The notes: generated from the sequence alone by a model not told the origin. 64,000 bases of DNA from Medicago truncatula (GCF_003473485.1 NC_053045.1:39158494-39222493); one strand, 5' to 3'. Positions 11,432 to 23,506 are shown, counted from the stretch's first letter. Numbers and translations are program-made.

Positions 11432-11713
11432 TCAATAGGGGGATGGTAATGGAAATCCAAATAAGTTGGTCAAGTAAAAGGAACTCCCATAGTGTGAATC
11501 CCATTGGAGTAAGGGATGAGACCGTGTCAATTTCACGGTTCTCTCCCTCCTCACAATTAGAATGACTCTACCTTCCCAGACACTTTGGAACGGTCCTAGA
11601 AAGGAGTTGATGTCTGAGGAACGGTCCTCTCTCTGTCTTGTGGGGTTGAAACCCCTTCTTCTCATATCCTCATTGTGATTATAAGTTTGTGGGGTTGTAC
11701 TGGAAAACTGCAA
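11432..11713 (-). other. Compositionally distinct island, unidentified
   Basis: About 280 bp that look far more GC-balanced than the surroundings and are free of stops on the minus strand (93 codons, containing FNPTRQREDRSSDINSFLG). I recognise no domain. A nuclear insertion of organellar DNA is one candidate; a coding fragment of an unknown element is another. Confidence 0.3.
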
Positions 11714-11914
11714 ATTGTTAAAAATTATAATAATTTATGTAACTAAATAGAACACTCCTTTAATTTGCTGAAAAACAATATTTGGAAGAAATATATTAGT
11801 ACTACAAAAAATCAAGATCTCATTATCATGGTGTGTTCCTTTTTCATCCTCTTGAGAGTTGAGAATACCAGTTTCATTGTTTATTTATTTACCAGCTGAA
11901 AACATGTTATGAAA

Positions 11915-12049
11915 GGCTAAATTACATTTTTGATCATCTAACTATTTAATTGGTATCAGATTGGTCCTCTAACTAAAAATTAATTTATTTCGGTCCTCAA
12001 AGTCCGATATCAATTAAATAGTTAGAGAATCAAAAAGGTAATTAAGTCT
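11915..12049. mobile_element. MULE-type MITE, 135 bp, 9-bp target duplication
   Basis: Starts 'ggctaaattacatttttgat' and ends 'ggtaattaagtct'; arms contain 'atctaactatttaattg' and its complement. Flanked by GTTATGAAA at 11906-11914 and 12050-12058. Confidence 0.88.
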
Positions 12050-12190
12050 GTTATGAAATCCTGAAATTCTCTAAAATTTAAATCAATTGAAACAAACATC
12101 TATATATAATCATCTCAGTAGTTTACATACAATGAAATATCTTCTCACACTAATATCATCTGTCCTACCACATGTCCGTGTCGGCATTGT

Positions 12191-12658
12191 CTGTCCTACC
12201 ATGAACTAACGAATGCAATGTAAGATCGAATCATGATATCATCAAAAATGCAATTCTCCAAACCATACCAATTGAATTGAAAAAAGTTTAATATACGCAT
12301 TGAAACCAAATCAAATCAAATATCACACACATTCACAAATCAACCCCCTAACTAAACTTGTTGCACATTTCATTTCATTTCAACAAAAGCCACACCTACA
12401 TCACAATTTATTATATTCCCTTTTCTTCACTTCACATATTACATAACAATTTCTTTTTCCAAAAAAACAACAACAACTCGATGGAAGTAATTGGAGATTT
12501 TCTTCGTAGTTTCTCTCTCATTAATCACAAATCATACAAACACCTTTTTCTTCACTATTGCATTATTATTATTCTACTTCATCTTTTTCTCCTCCTTAAT
12601 CAACTATTTATTATTTTGGTTTATCTTACATTGCATTCGTTAGTTCATGGTAGGACAG
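12191..12658. repeat. 35-bp perfect inverted repeat, arms about 400 bp apart
   Basis: 12191-12225 ('ctgtcctaccatgaactaac' and onward) is the exact reverse complement of 12624-12658. A nearby direct repeat ('aatcaagatctcat' with 'ggtgtgttcctttttca') links about 11810 and 12660. This suggests a rearranged or transposon-derived patch rather than a gene. Confidence 0.7.
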
Positions 12659-12696
12659 ACAAATCAAGATCTCATGGTGTGTTCCTTTTTCAATAA
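12481..12696 (+). CDS. Possible hypothetical small ORF with hydrophobic segment
   Basis: Starts MEVIGDFLRSFSLINHKSYK and continues into a strongly hydrophobic stretch (LHYCIIIILLHLFLLLNQLF) like a signal anchor, then ends at a stop after 71 codons. It could be the first exon of a membrane-anchored protein, but no splice partner was found and its 3' part overlaps the inverted repeat, so it may be chance. Confidence 0.2.
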   Translation: MEVIGDFLRSFSLINHKSYKHLFLHYCIIIILLHLFLLLNQLFIILVYLTLHSLVHGRTDKSRSHGVFLFQ

Positions 12697-12932
12697 AAAA
12701 AACTGGTTTCCTGAATATTATGTTCTATGTATGTAATTAATAGGTAGTCTAAACAGATACAAAAAATTGATACAGACACAGACACATAAACACCGGTAAT
12801 AAGTTAACAAAATAGAAGTTATTGAATGTAACCACATGTATCAGTCACATATAGAACACCAGACACACTTATAATTTAAAGTGTCAGTGCTACATAACTA
12901 AACACATAAGAAAACTTTAAATTTAACCTTAC

Positions 12933-13323
12933 TATGGTATCCTGTGATGTTCTGTAGGAGTTCTTCTGACTTCCCACAAGTGGAGTGGATCTTCCTCTCA
13001 TCCTGCTAATATAAACCAAAATTAAATACTAACAAGTTGTTATCATCAAACAATGGTTATTTCAATTGCCACTCTATTCTTTTATAGACATAAATTCAAT
13101 TTTTCTTTTGTATATTCCCCTGCCGTATCCTAAAAAAAATTGTTATTAAATCAAGAATGTGATAGACTTACATTGGCTCTAGAAGAGTGATAGATCTGAA
13201 AAACACAGGAACTTCATTGAATTCATGAGGATTATTGGAAGTGTGAGGAGGAGCATCATAGGCTCTAGAATCTGTTCTCCGGAGCCGCGGCAAAGGCGTA
13301 AAATTGTTCATGTTTCGGCTCAT
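12933..13323 (-). CDS. First exons of a small unrecognised gene (copy 2, partial model)
   Basis: The minus strand has ATG at 13323-13321, an open exon to 13172 with a consensus GTAAGT donor, and a candidate second exon 13002-12933 after a CAG acceptor and before a GTAAGG donor. The two exons sum to 222 bp, keeping phase. The protein begins MSRNMNNFTPLPRLRRTDSR, continues through HEFNEVPVFFRSITLLEP and then RGRSTPLVGSQKNSYRTS. I do not recognise it and could not place later exons. A second copy of the start lies at the left edge of the window. Confidence 0.35.
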
Positions 13324-15420
13324 CGTTTCAGCTTCCTCCTCAATTGATCATGCATGCATATATTCTTTTCTTATTTAGAGGGTGTGAATATTGCTTCACT
13401 TGTGGACTTAAGGAATAAATGGCTCTGTTCATTTGAGTTGTCACTTATCACTTCTATCAACTCTTACTTTTGAAGCTCTTGTGTTTTCTATTCTGATTCA
13501 AAGCCTGATGTTTACTGCATGTTGAAACAAAAGAAATCAAGAAAGAATCATGTTCTTTCTTCAAGTGTGAATGGATGCTTTATTTATTGCTTCAAGTAAG
13601 CCACATCTGCACAAAAAAAAATATATATATTATATAAGAACATACGCAAAATATTTTATTTATTTTCAGTTTGTGCCTTGCCACGAAAAGCTTTTCATTG
13701 TGTGAAGAAAAATGGATGGTTAAACAGCTAGACATGATTCTCATACAGAACTAGCTAGGCAGTCAGTAAATTTGAAAAAGGTTATGATTGTGTGTTAATA
13801 TTTTAAGGGAAATGTTAAAGAATGTCTTAGGGTGATGGTTAAGGGAAAAAAATAGAAATATCGTGTTGGATTTAAGTGAAAAGTGATGGATTCAATAGTG
13901 TTCAAATACTGTTTCCAAAGCAAAATTACTATTTTTAGTTTCATTAACTTGTCAGTGTGACCCTAATTTTAATGATAAGCTATATCCCCTTTATTTTAGC
14001 TGGAAACAATACACAAAACTGATTTCTTTCAAAAAAAAATATACACACAAAACTGATCAATCTAATTCATTAGCCTTTGGAAAGAAGCAGGTGAAACCTT
14101 TTGAAAAACATGTTCTGAAATATTTTTGTCAAACATGTTATCCTCAAGATGCAAGAACAACCCTTCTTGACACAAATGGTTCCATTTCCAGCAATCTAAT
14201 TCATTAGCCTTTGGAAAGAAGCAGGTGAAACCTTTTGAAAAACATGTTCTGAAATATTTTTGTCAAACATGTTATCCTCAAGATGCAAGAACAACCCTTC
14301 TTGACACAAATGGTTCCATTTCCAGCAATCTAATTCATTAGCCTTTGGAAAGAAGCAGGTGAAACCTTTTGAAAAACATGTTCTGAAATATTTTTGTCAA
14401 ACATGTTATCCTCAAGATGCAAGAACAACCCTTCTTGACACAAATGGTTCCATTTCCAGCAATCTAATTCATTAGCCTTTGGAAAGAAGCAGGTGAAACC
14501 TTTTGAAAAACATGTTCTGAAATATTTTTGTCAAACATGTTACCCTCAAGATGCAAGAACAACCCTTCTTGACACAAATGGTTCCATTTCCAGCAATAAT
14601 TAACCACTTTTCAATCAAATAGAGCATAGTATGTAAGTTATAGATTCTTCGGAAGATATGGGGAAAATATTTACCAAAGTAATGTGATGTATAGAAGAAA
14701 GAAAGAAAACTTGGTATGGTTTATCTCGATAGTTTTACTGCTAAGGATGAATCCTAAGTCCTATAGATGATGCTTAACTTGGGAATACCATTTCTGGATT
14801 GATTACAATGATGCTTAACTAGTGAACAAATCTACTTGATAATTCTTACAACTTCGTAAATCATTCTGAAGATTTTAACTCTACACAATGCTATCCAATA
14901 TTATGTGGTATGCAAATAATATAAGTGTAGTGTTAACGGGCACATGTTAAGAAACCCAAAAGAAAAATTATGTGTGCATTCAATTCATTAAAAAGTTAAA
15001 GATTAAATGTAATACACACCTTCCAATAAACCATTTCTATATTTGATTTATTAACTTGTGTCTTAAGGGCACAAGTTAGCATTTCCCATGATATAAATCT
15101 ATTCTTGACACAAATGGTTCTATTTCCAGCAACACTTAACCAGTTATCAATCAAATAAAACATAGTCTAGATACTTTAGATTCTTACAAATGCATGGGAA
15201 AATAACGATTCCACAAGGTAATCTATGTGAAAACAGAATTTTTGCTACATGTAAAATCCATTGAAAATGCCCCACACTAAATCAAACAGGCACAGTCATC
15301 CGATGAAACTACAATCAATATCTGAGGTATAGATGAATCTTTACTCAACACCCGCCAAAACATCAAAACCACGAGTGATGCAAGTTAATGACACAACTTC
15401 CCATGCCTAAAGCTTGCAAT
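13284..15420. repeat. Segmental duplication, copy 2 (partner 1-2330 and 4755-4833)
   Basis: Direct repeat of the left-edge segment. Here it runs unbroken into the 3' end of the F-box gene at 15363, whereas copy 1 is interrupted by a foldback element and other DNA before its F-box 3' relic. This copy therefore shows the ancestral order: small gene start, spacer, F-box 3' end. Confidence 0.8.
14061..14596. repeat. Four tandem copies of a 134-bp unit
   Basis: Units start at 14061, 14195, 14329 and 14463, each beginning 'tctaattcattagcctttgg' and ending 'ggttccatttccagcaa'. They are almost identical; the last has 'taccctcaag' where the others have 'tatcctcaag'. The homologous segment at about 1561-1696 holds one unit, so the array expanded after the segmental duplication. 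Confidence 0.95.
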
Positions 15421-17358
15421 TGGTTCCTCACATCAGCCAGCTTCTTCGATTTTTTTGATAGATATCCAGTACAGTAAATGTTCATCTCCCTTAATAACGT
15501 GACATTTTCTAACAAAAACTTCACCAATCTGATTTCGGCTTCATCTCCACGAAAATCTGAAATATCACATGATTTGAGAGAAGATTTGAAACAGCAAGGC
15601 AGTGAATCTGATGTCCAGTCTTCACTATCCAAGGATAAGTAAGATCCCTAAACGAATCAATACACAAGTCAATAGACTGAGATAAAATTATTGTTAGCCG
15701 TTAAAGGTGGCAGAAGAAAATCTGGAGCAAGATACAAGATGTACCCCATAAATGTGAAGAAATTCTAGTTTAGGACTCTTTCGGAGAATGTCTGCTAATA
15801 CTTCACAACTAGGATCATCGAAATGCACTTCAAGACGCGTCAAATTCTTGAACGAAGGTAAAAGATGAAGAGCAGATTTTGCATAGTTAAGACACTAGCA
15901 AGGGAAACAAAAACAAGTCAAGATCGTTGTGATATTGAAAGAATATGCAAATAATACAAGGACATGACCAATCAAAATTTACAATAGACATTATCTATAA
16001 ATTATAAACATAAATTGATCACACTTCGTAATACTTAAGGGGTCAAAATGTTATTAAGCCTATTGAGAAATGTAATTGATCAAATTTAATTGATGCAATC
16101 CAATAAATAAAAAAAATCAAGTCTGTTGTCTAAACTACCCTCCATGATTAATAAATTGGGTCATTGAAAATATAAAAAGTTAAATTAAATGAGGGGTAAT
16201 ATAGAGATACTATTGTTAAATAAGATCGAAGTGGTTAAGATTTGCTTATATTTCATTACAAAGGAGTACAATATTTATATTATAGGGTAAATACCTCTTT
16301 TCGTCCCTATAATCTTTTTATTTACAGGGACTAAAACCGGAATTCGCTAATATTACAGGGACGAAAAGAGGTATTTACCCTATATTATATTAATGAAACA
16401 ATAAGTAAACATTCAAACATACCTGAATAGTTTGATCTGATAGCCTGAGAGACTCTACACTACCAAGACGACTGAACAGCTCAATTGCAAATACAGCAAC
16501 ATGCAGTTCGTTATTTTGGACACAGAAAAACCCAAGATCAATATTTGCATCAACTATGGAGGTAGAGTTAACAAGGAAACAATTTATAGTTGGGTTACTT
16601 TTGTAACTTAAAGATAAAAGATTCACAGCATCAATTTTAAACATACAACTGTTACGATCTAGAGAAGAAGATCTGAAAAAGATGTCCAACTTCTTCAATG
16701 TTGGAATTGCAACACTAATGTTTATGTTCACCCAGTAACATTTTTCAAAGGACAAATCTTGTAAGACAGGGCACCCAGAAAAAAGTCTTTGAGCCGACTT
16801 CTCATTTGTGAAGGTAACATGTGCAAAAGATAATATCTTTAAGCTAGGGAAACAGATACCATCAGGTACAGAATCAAGGAAGCCAAATACTATATCCAAC
16901 TTAGTCAATGACCGGGATGCCGAGAAACTATTGGGTAACACAAACCTACTATTTTCAGATTCTAGGTTAAGTGTAAGATCATGGACATCATGCATCAATG
17001 CAGAAGATAACATAGAACTAACTTTCCCTGCATCAACAATAGTTACTGGTAATTCAATGAAGAGCTTTTTTATACGGTTGGATTTGTGAAGTAGTTGGTC
17101 CACTAGATCTACGAGGCAATCTGGTGACTTAGAATTTCGCTTTGGAGATGAATCTCGAAAATCAAAGACGGGTAATTGGGTCCACAAGTATCTCCACTTT
17201 GTTGCTAATATAGAAGTTCTTACAGCCTCTTCCGTAGAGAGGCGAGAAAGAATATAATAAAGAATTCCCTCAGGTAAATCGCTAATCATATCTTTCATAT
17301 CGACCATATGATATCTTTGGAGCTTATGTGAATTTGATGATGAGATTGTAGAAGCCAT
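15363..17358 (-). CDS. F-box/FBD/LRR protein (456 aa, three coding exons)
   Basis: Exons 17358-16423, 15894-15745 and 15647-15363, all phase 0 with GT-AG introns; conceptual protein 456 aa. The F-box is at about residues 20-65 (MISDLPEGILYYILSRLSTE ... TSILATKWRYLW), followed by LRR-like repeats (LVDLVDQLLHKSNRIKKLFI; GCPVLQDLSFEKC) and a C-terminal FBD domain (LPCCFKSSLKSC; FLLENVTLLREMNI). Such proteins are substrate adaptors of SCF E3 ubiquitin ligases; the target is unknown. The start lies just after a 5' UTR intron acceptor ('tttttag' before 'caggcatagctc'), and the 5' exon is probably the GC-richer patch near 17930-18060. A 98-bp MITE sits in intron 1. No lesion was seen, so it may be functional. 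Confidence 0.9.
16284..16381. mobile_element. 98-bp MITE inside F-box gene intron
   Basis: Terminal inverted repeats 'agggtaaatacctcttttcg' and 'gaaaagaggtatttaccct', with ATATTAT on each side (16277-16283, 16382-16388). The element includes 'tccctataatc' and 'acagggacg', like other short foldbacks here. Confidence 0.85.
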
Positions 17359-17440
17359 GAGCTATGCCTGCTAAAAATATAAAACAAAAAATAATGAAAT
17401 AATATACAAGTAGAAAACCACCCCCATGAATGGTAAAAAT

Positions 17441-17725
17441 CATTGATTCATATGAGAATAGGGAAGTAATTGCAAATGATAAGGCACTGAATGTTGTTAA
17501 TTAAACAAAAAATTGTTAGGCATTTTCAAAAACAGTTGATATGCACTCACTCATGAACTTGACTAACAGACGGGCAATTTCACAAAAATTGTTAAACGAT
17601 GTGCAAAGCATTGATTCGTATGAGAATAGCGAACGAATTGCTAATGATAAGCCACTAAATGTTGTTAATTAAACAACAAATAGTCTTAGGCATTTTCACA
17701 AACAGTTGATATGCAGTCATGAATT
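17441..17725. repeat. Tandem duplication, period 168 bp, in F-box gene leader
   Basis: 17441-17560 and 17609-17725 share 'cattgattc(a/g)tatgagaata', 'gaatgttgttaattaaac'-like and 'cagttgatatgca' blocks with about 10 percent divergence. The duplication lies in the predicted 5' UTR intron of the F-box gene at 15363-17358. Confidence 0.7.
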
Positions 17726-18184
17726 TCACATTTGAATAAATAAATAAAAACAACATCGATGCGATTAGCAAAGAAAATAGACACAACGTACAAACCCAAA
17801 CAAACGATTGAGAAATTGCAACTGATTTGAATGTAACGGAATGATTTGAATGCAACGGAATGATTTGAACGGTTACTAACTGATATTGAATAGAAGACAT
17901 AAAAAAATGAGAAATTTGTGATAACTCAACTGAAGAAAACGGTGACGACAAGAGCGCCTGGGAGTGTTCGTTCCGGTGAGGCGAGGAGCGAGACTCTCAT
18001 TCGTTCGTTACGGTTATTCTTCCAACACAGAGCCAGAAACCTGCGTTTTATATGTTGTGCCTTTCTTTCTTCTTCTTCTTTTATATTCACTATCTCATTT
18101 GAGGTTATTTTAGGGTTAAATATATTTTTATTCTTATAAATATTTTAACATTTTGTTTTAACTCTTCTAAAAAAATTGGACTTT

Positions 18185-18835
18185 AAGTTTCTAAAGTTTT
18201 GTTTGGTAACAGTAAAAAGCTAATTTATAACTTCTTGAATTAGCTTGTAATCTTGTTGGATTAAAACATGACGTGTTTATAGCTTTTTAAATTCTCTTCA
18301 AATTTTAACATTATTAATTTTATTTTATTATTTTTTAATAAGAAAAAACTACCCATATTCATATGTAACTACCCACTTTTTACATTTAAAAAAAAACTAC
18401 CCACTAGCCATTTGCATGTTATTATATCTATATATTTCTTTGTTCTTTATTCTTTTTTCTTTTTTTTAACTTGCTTTTAATTCATTTAATATAATATATA
18501 GTTTTAAATAAAATCTGTAACAAATAGTACAACCATTTTAGTGAAATAAAAAATATTAATTTAGTTCATAAAAAGCATTTATCATTTTGGAGATGAAAGT
18601 AATTTAAAATTAATTCAAATATTTAAAATTAAATAAATAACTTATAAAACAAGTATTAAAAAAAACATGTCATTTTATATTTATGAGTCACTTCAACAAC
18701 TAATTTTACCAAACATATTATTTTTAATAAGCGAGTTTTTCAACTATAAGTTATCAATTATGAGTCATCAGATATAAGCTAGTTTTTCAGCTTTCAGCTA
18801 ACTTATAGTTTTATTTTTATCAAACAAAGCCTAAA
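18185..18835. mobile_element. Degenerate non-autonomous DNA transposon
   Basis: The left end ('ttttgtttggtaacagtaaa' followed by 'agctaatttataactt') is roughly inverted at the right ('agctaacttatagtttt' followed by 'atcaaacaaagcc'). 'Tttggta...agctta' and 'ataagct...ccaaaca' ends typify a common legume MITE class; a related element is at 33235-33555. The arms are diverged and the interior is pure AT-rich sequence. Confidence 0.5.
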
Positions 18836-18839
18836 AGTT

Positions 18840-19423
18840 TTTTTTTATCATTATTTGTGCCTTTTGTTTGTAAGTAAGCTCATTTATATCATTTGAAAAT
18901 TAGAATTTTATTGTATTCGTGAATAGTATATTATAAAATTCTCTCTTGAAAATATTTAATTTTGTTAACAAGAGATGAATTGAACATTTTTGTTAAAAAA
19001 AATGGATGAATTAAATATGTATATTTTATGTTTTTGCTCTTAAAATTTTATATTTTATTCAAATATTCTAATTTTTTCACAGATATTCTTATAATATTCT
19101 AAACATTTTTCGTAAAATCTAATTTAAAGATTTGAATGGTACATATGACCTGACTTAAAAACACAAGTATCGAAAGTGTCAACTCAAAACTTTTGCGGTA
19201 CTAAAAGTTGAAAAAAAATTATAGAAACCAAAATGAAAAGTTAAAATATTTGCGGAAGTAAAAAAATTATATAGACTAAAATGAAAAGATAACCTTTATC
19301 TTTTTTTTTTTTTTTTTAGACTAAAAAGTTAAAAATCTTTACCATTCCAAATAGTCCAAAACTTACTTTACCAAACCATTTTCAAAAACAATTACTCCAT
19401 TATCGAAAAATCACATCGCAGTC
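18840..19423. other. AT-rich intergenic, nothing recognised
   Basis: Poly(A/T) tracts and no ORF of note between the degenerate transposon and the 184-bp MITE. Confidence 0.5.
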
Positions 19424-19432
19424 AAATGCAAA

Positions 19433-19616
19433 GAGAAATGATATTTGTACAATCAATTTGTGACAACTTTTATACAACTTTCTCTCTCATACTTACATTA
19501 TGGTCTTATCCTCTCTCTTCCTTTTTCTCTCTCCATTGTTTTTGACCAATAAGAAGAGAGAAAAACAAGATTGTCACTAAAATTGTCATGGAATTGATGT
19601 ACAAATATCATTGCTC
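19433..19616. mobile_element. 184-bp MITE with 9-bp target duplication (copy a)
   Basis: Ends 'gagaaatgatatttgtac' and 'gtacaaatatcattgctc' are inverted repeats; CT-rich and GA-rich inner arms flank 'cattgtttttgaccaat'. Flanked by AAATGCAAA at 19424-19432 and 19617-19625. A same-length copy is at 38544-38727. Confidence 0.9.
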
Positions 19617-20152
19617 AAATGCAAAATATGTTCATAAATATTGTCGTTTCCTGCTGTTGCAACACCTAACCAATTAGTCATCAAAGACCATAAACCATCG
19701 AAAAAGTCACATCTAAAAATACTCCTAGTTGGCGGGACAGTTAGATCACTTTGATTCTTTCTTATTTACCTATAATTTAGAAGGGTGAATCAAAATATTT
19801 TGTGAGGAATTTTCTTTTATTTTTTTCCATAAAAAAAATTGTGAGAAAATATTAGAAAATTATTTCTCAATTTATAATAAATTGAACAAAAATTTAGACA
19901 AATATGGGAATACTTTTGAAATGAATCATTAGTGAACCAGTGCATAGAGAAATCACATTCATGGAATTGGCACCATGGATGTTTAAGAGGAGCTCAAGTG
20001 GCTATCAGCATCCTTCATTCAAGACATTAGCACCATTCTGAAGCTTTAGATGCCTCCATTTATGAGGGGATGTCTAAGGTTAGGGGATCCACATCCATAG
20101 AATTATTACCCTTACAAATATCTTCATTAATCTCATCCAAAGCAACACCATT

Positions 20153-23100
20153 TTACGAAGCAGAATTTACTTTAGATGCCTCCAGGACTGCATTATTACT
20201 TGAAACAGTCTCATCAACAGAATACAATCCAGAAGAAGGAACAAAAATTGATGATTGGTCAACATCCATGTCAGCATGTAAACTGTTCTCTCCAGCAATC
20301 TCAGATGGTTTTCCATATCTAGTACCGCTGTCCCAAGATAAAAGATCATTAACAGCATGCATCTTACAAACTAAGGCTTGATTTTGGGCAGCTGAAACTA
20401 CCCTGGAGCTCTCCTGATGGATATCAATAAAGATCCGTTTCTCATTAGGCTCCACAGCAGTGTTGACACTTTCTTTATCGAGCAGCGTATTTAACTGCCT
20501 CTGAACTGAAACTGCCAAAGACACAGCATGATCACGAATTAAAGAATCAAAAGGTGGGCAATGCAGCATGCTTTTTAACGCCTGGTGATACTGCAATAAG
20601 CTGATAGATGGTAGAACTGATCCTCTACTTCGGAAGACACTAAGAACTTTCAAGATATGCTCACAAAGGTTGCCATCTTTTGCCCAACAACAATCACAGA
20701 TGCTCAACATTGAACCAGGGTTCGATACAATATAAGTCTTATCTTGGTCATCTTCGTCTTTCACCTTAGCACGCCCATCTTCCATTAAGACATTGGTATC
20801 TGGAATCTTCAATGCTTTGCGCCATGATGCCAAACCACTCGTCCATTCGTTTTTCCAATATCGTGCAAAACCGTCTTTATCTGAGCATTCATCAAGCCAA
20901 AAATAAGAATGGACTTTTGTGCCTAGCTTGTCAACCAACCAGTCAGCACGCTGATAAGCGTCGACGTCTTTCTCATTCAACAGCCTGATCTTCAGTTGGT
21001 TGTGGTAAAGCTCGATTGCTGCCCAAGATTCCTGGCTAGCAAGCGGAAAAGTTTTAAGTGCATCAGCCCATGCTCCTGCACCAAAGGGATAAAATAAGTC
21101 TAATGTACATAAATTCCAACAACAGCTTCATGATATGGAATGAACAGACAAAGCCTCGGGAAATATCTGGAAAATATTATTATACAAGTTGTGCAAAGTA
21201 GAGGCAAAAGTCGCACAAATGGTTAACAAGTACAACTATTAAGAGATTTTTACCATCCAATAAGACTAACACCTAAATATAATATTTATAGAAATTTAGA
21301 GATGACCATATCAATTTAATCGATGATTGAAAAACAATACCAAATTTTTATTTAAAATTGAAATATAATTATCATCAATGGATCAAAAAAATTGAAATCA
21401 AATCCCCACACTTTCTGCGGTATAGACCAGTTTTGATGTGAAAGCTCATATTTTCTTCCTTTCTTAAGGCATAAAGAGCAATAAAAACGAACACAACAAT
21501 AACGGGTTCTGGACATACTATTATTTCTCAATTTTACAGGAAAATGGGCAACAAATCACTTCCTGTATATAGAAATATATTACTAACCCATTCGAGGATA
21601 CCAAGTTGCCTTGAAATAGTCCATAAAATTGAATTCATCAATGAAGTCCTCCACAAAATCTTCAAAGAGTGACATGGTTCCCTGACGGCGGCAAATACTA
21701 TCCATTATCCAACCAAGCCGTTGGGATATCTTTATTTGCATATCCGTTTCCAAACACTTCATTATGTTTTTATGCCATAAATGTCGAACCCGCCAGAAAC
21801 TTATTAATACTGAGCACTGAAACACGTCCCTGAGAAATATATGGAATATAAATACTTGTCAATCAATAAATCGAGACAAGTTAAATTAATTTAAGTGATA
21901 TAGAAAAACACAAGGTTTCAGTTCAGAATGCCAGATAGTTGTTAAGAATAAAATTTGAACCAGTCATCAGCATTGTCATATGAACAGATCAAGGACAAAA
22001 ATATATTTTTTATCCAAAACTCAGGTTCAACTTTTTAATAATTAGCCTCAAGGGGAAAAATTAAAATGAAATGGTTGATTTTTGGTATGAGAAAAAAGCA
22101 GAGCAAAGCAAGTCAGTAGATAATCTGAACAAAGAAGAGTCTATATTTAAAATACTACATACATTCCTTTTCAAGTTTTCAACCAACTACTTAGCACAAA
22201 ATTATATGCAAAGGATTCAAATTACATAAAGAGACACCAATTATTAATGAGATTATCCAGCTTAATGATATATTGAAGATACCTGATTGCTGGGACATCA
22301 TACTGTGGATCATCTACTATGAAGCCAGCTAATTTCCAAGTAGGATCTTTGTTGTGTACTCTATTATGCAGAGCCCTCATCCATCGATGGGCATCCAAAC
22401 ATGAAAACTTTGGTGTTATTATCCAAGCCACAGGAATGGCCTTCTTGTCTGAGTTGAACACTAGAAGACTATGAACCGGGTACTACACGAAATTACCAAT
22501 GTGGTTGATGTTAGTTTCTTTGAAACTCAATGAAAGTAATATATGTCTGCTTACTCAAAATCAAGTGAGAAAGTCAAAAACAAACCTTTAATGTATTTGT
22601 ACCAAATCGTGAATCAGATGCAAGCAGACCACGGTTCCCAAACTTAATCATTTGTTGCAATTGCCACTCAGTTTGAATGCCCAAAATGAATGGATCAGAA
22701 TCAGAGAAATCTTGGTAGAAGAAAACATTACTCTGGCGGCTTTCAACCCACATGCTGATACTAACAGAATCATCAGCATCTAGCTCATATGTAGAACGAC
22801 GGATTTCCCTCTCTTGTCGTCGAACATAACGGTGAGTCAAAAGGTCGTCGCGGTTACATGGACCCCCTTGTTTCTCAACTGATTCATTGTGCCTCTGCAT
22901 AATGGTCTCCACCGACACTCCAACATATAGAAGGGATAAAACCCGAAGTCGGAGATCTTCTGAAATATATGGGGCAAACTCAGCAGGTGTTCCAGCAGCC
23001 TTTTTATCCTGTGGGCCATGGCATGGTAAACCCTTTTTATCCACATGCTTGTCATCGTTATATATGATCAAGGCAACCGAAGGTTCAGCTATGAGACGTT

Positions 23101-23506
23101 TGACAATGAAGTGACAGGTGCAACCTCGCTTGGTATTTGGGCGACCAGCATTTTTCTTCTTTGGAGCATATGAAGTTCGACTTGGTCGAACAACTCCACC
23201 TTTTCGATGATCATCTGGACCAAAGGAACACCAATACAAAATATACTCTAGTATGCCATCAACCTTTTTCTTGGAAGTCGTTGATGGAGATCGTCGACGC
23301 CTTGCTTCGACGTGAAATCTTGTAGGACATTCTTTATTATTAGATTCACCCTTGACAAAATCATTAACTCTAGCAAATGGGATTAAAGCAACTCTATCTA
23401 ATTTATCATGCCAACCTTCCACTTTCGACCAAACTAAGTTATCAGAAGAAATTTCCAAGGTGGGATTCTGCACCGGAAGAGACAAGATTGCATCCCATCT
23501 AGCCAT
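20153..23506 (-). CDS. SWIM zinc-finger protein with MULE transposase-like domain (761 aa)
   Basis: Exons 23506-22586, 22482-22283, 21829-21588 and 21075-20153; all borders are GT-AG and phases agree, giving 761 residues. The N-terminal part has a basic and Cys/His-rich region (GRPNTKRGCTCHFIVKRL; DKHVDKKGLPCHG). A MULE-like core follows (LLASDSRFGTNTLK across the first intron to YPVHSLLVFNSDKKAIPVAW; GFIVDDPQYDVPAI). A SWIM motif lies near residue 550 (CDCCWAKDGNLCEH, the CxCx(n)CxH pattern). It resembles the plant SWIM zinc-finger family represented by Arabidopsis AT1G60560, recalled rather than searched, and is probably a nuclear domesticated-transposase relative. I chose ATG 23506 (MARWDAIL); no ATG lies at 23512. 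A 5' UTR exon probably lies near 23850-23990. Thirty coding-like codons continue in frame after the stop. Confidence 0.88.

Noticed and set aside
14061-14596. CRISPR-like repeat array
   Set aside because: The 134-bp units abut with no unique spacers, and the DNA is plant nuclear.
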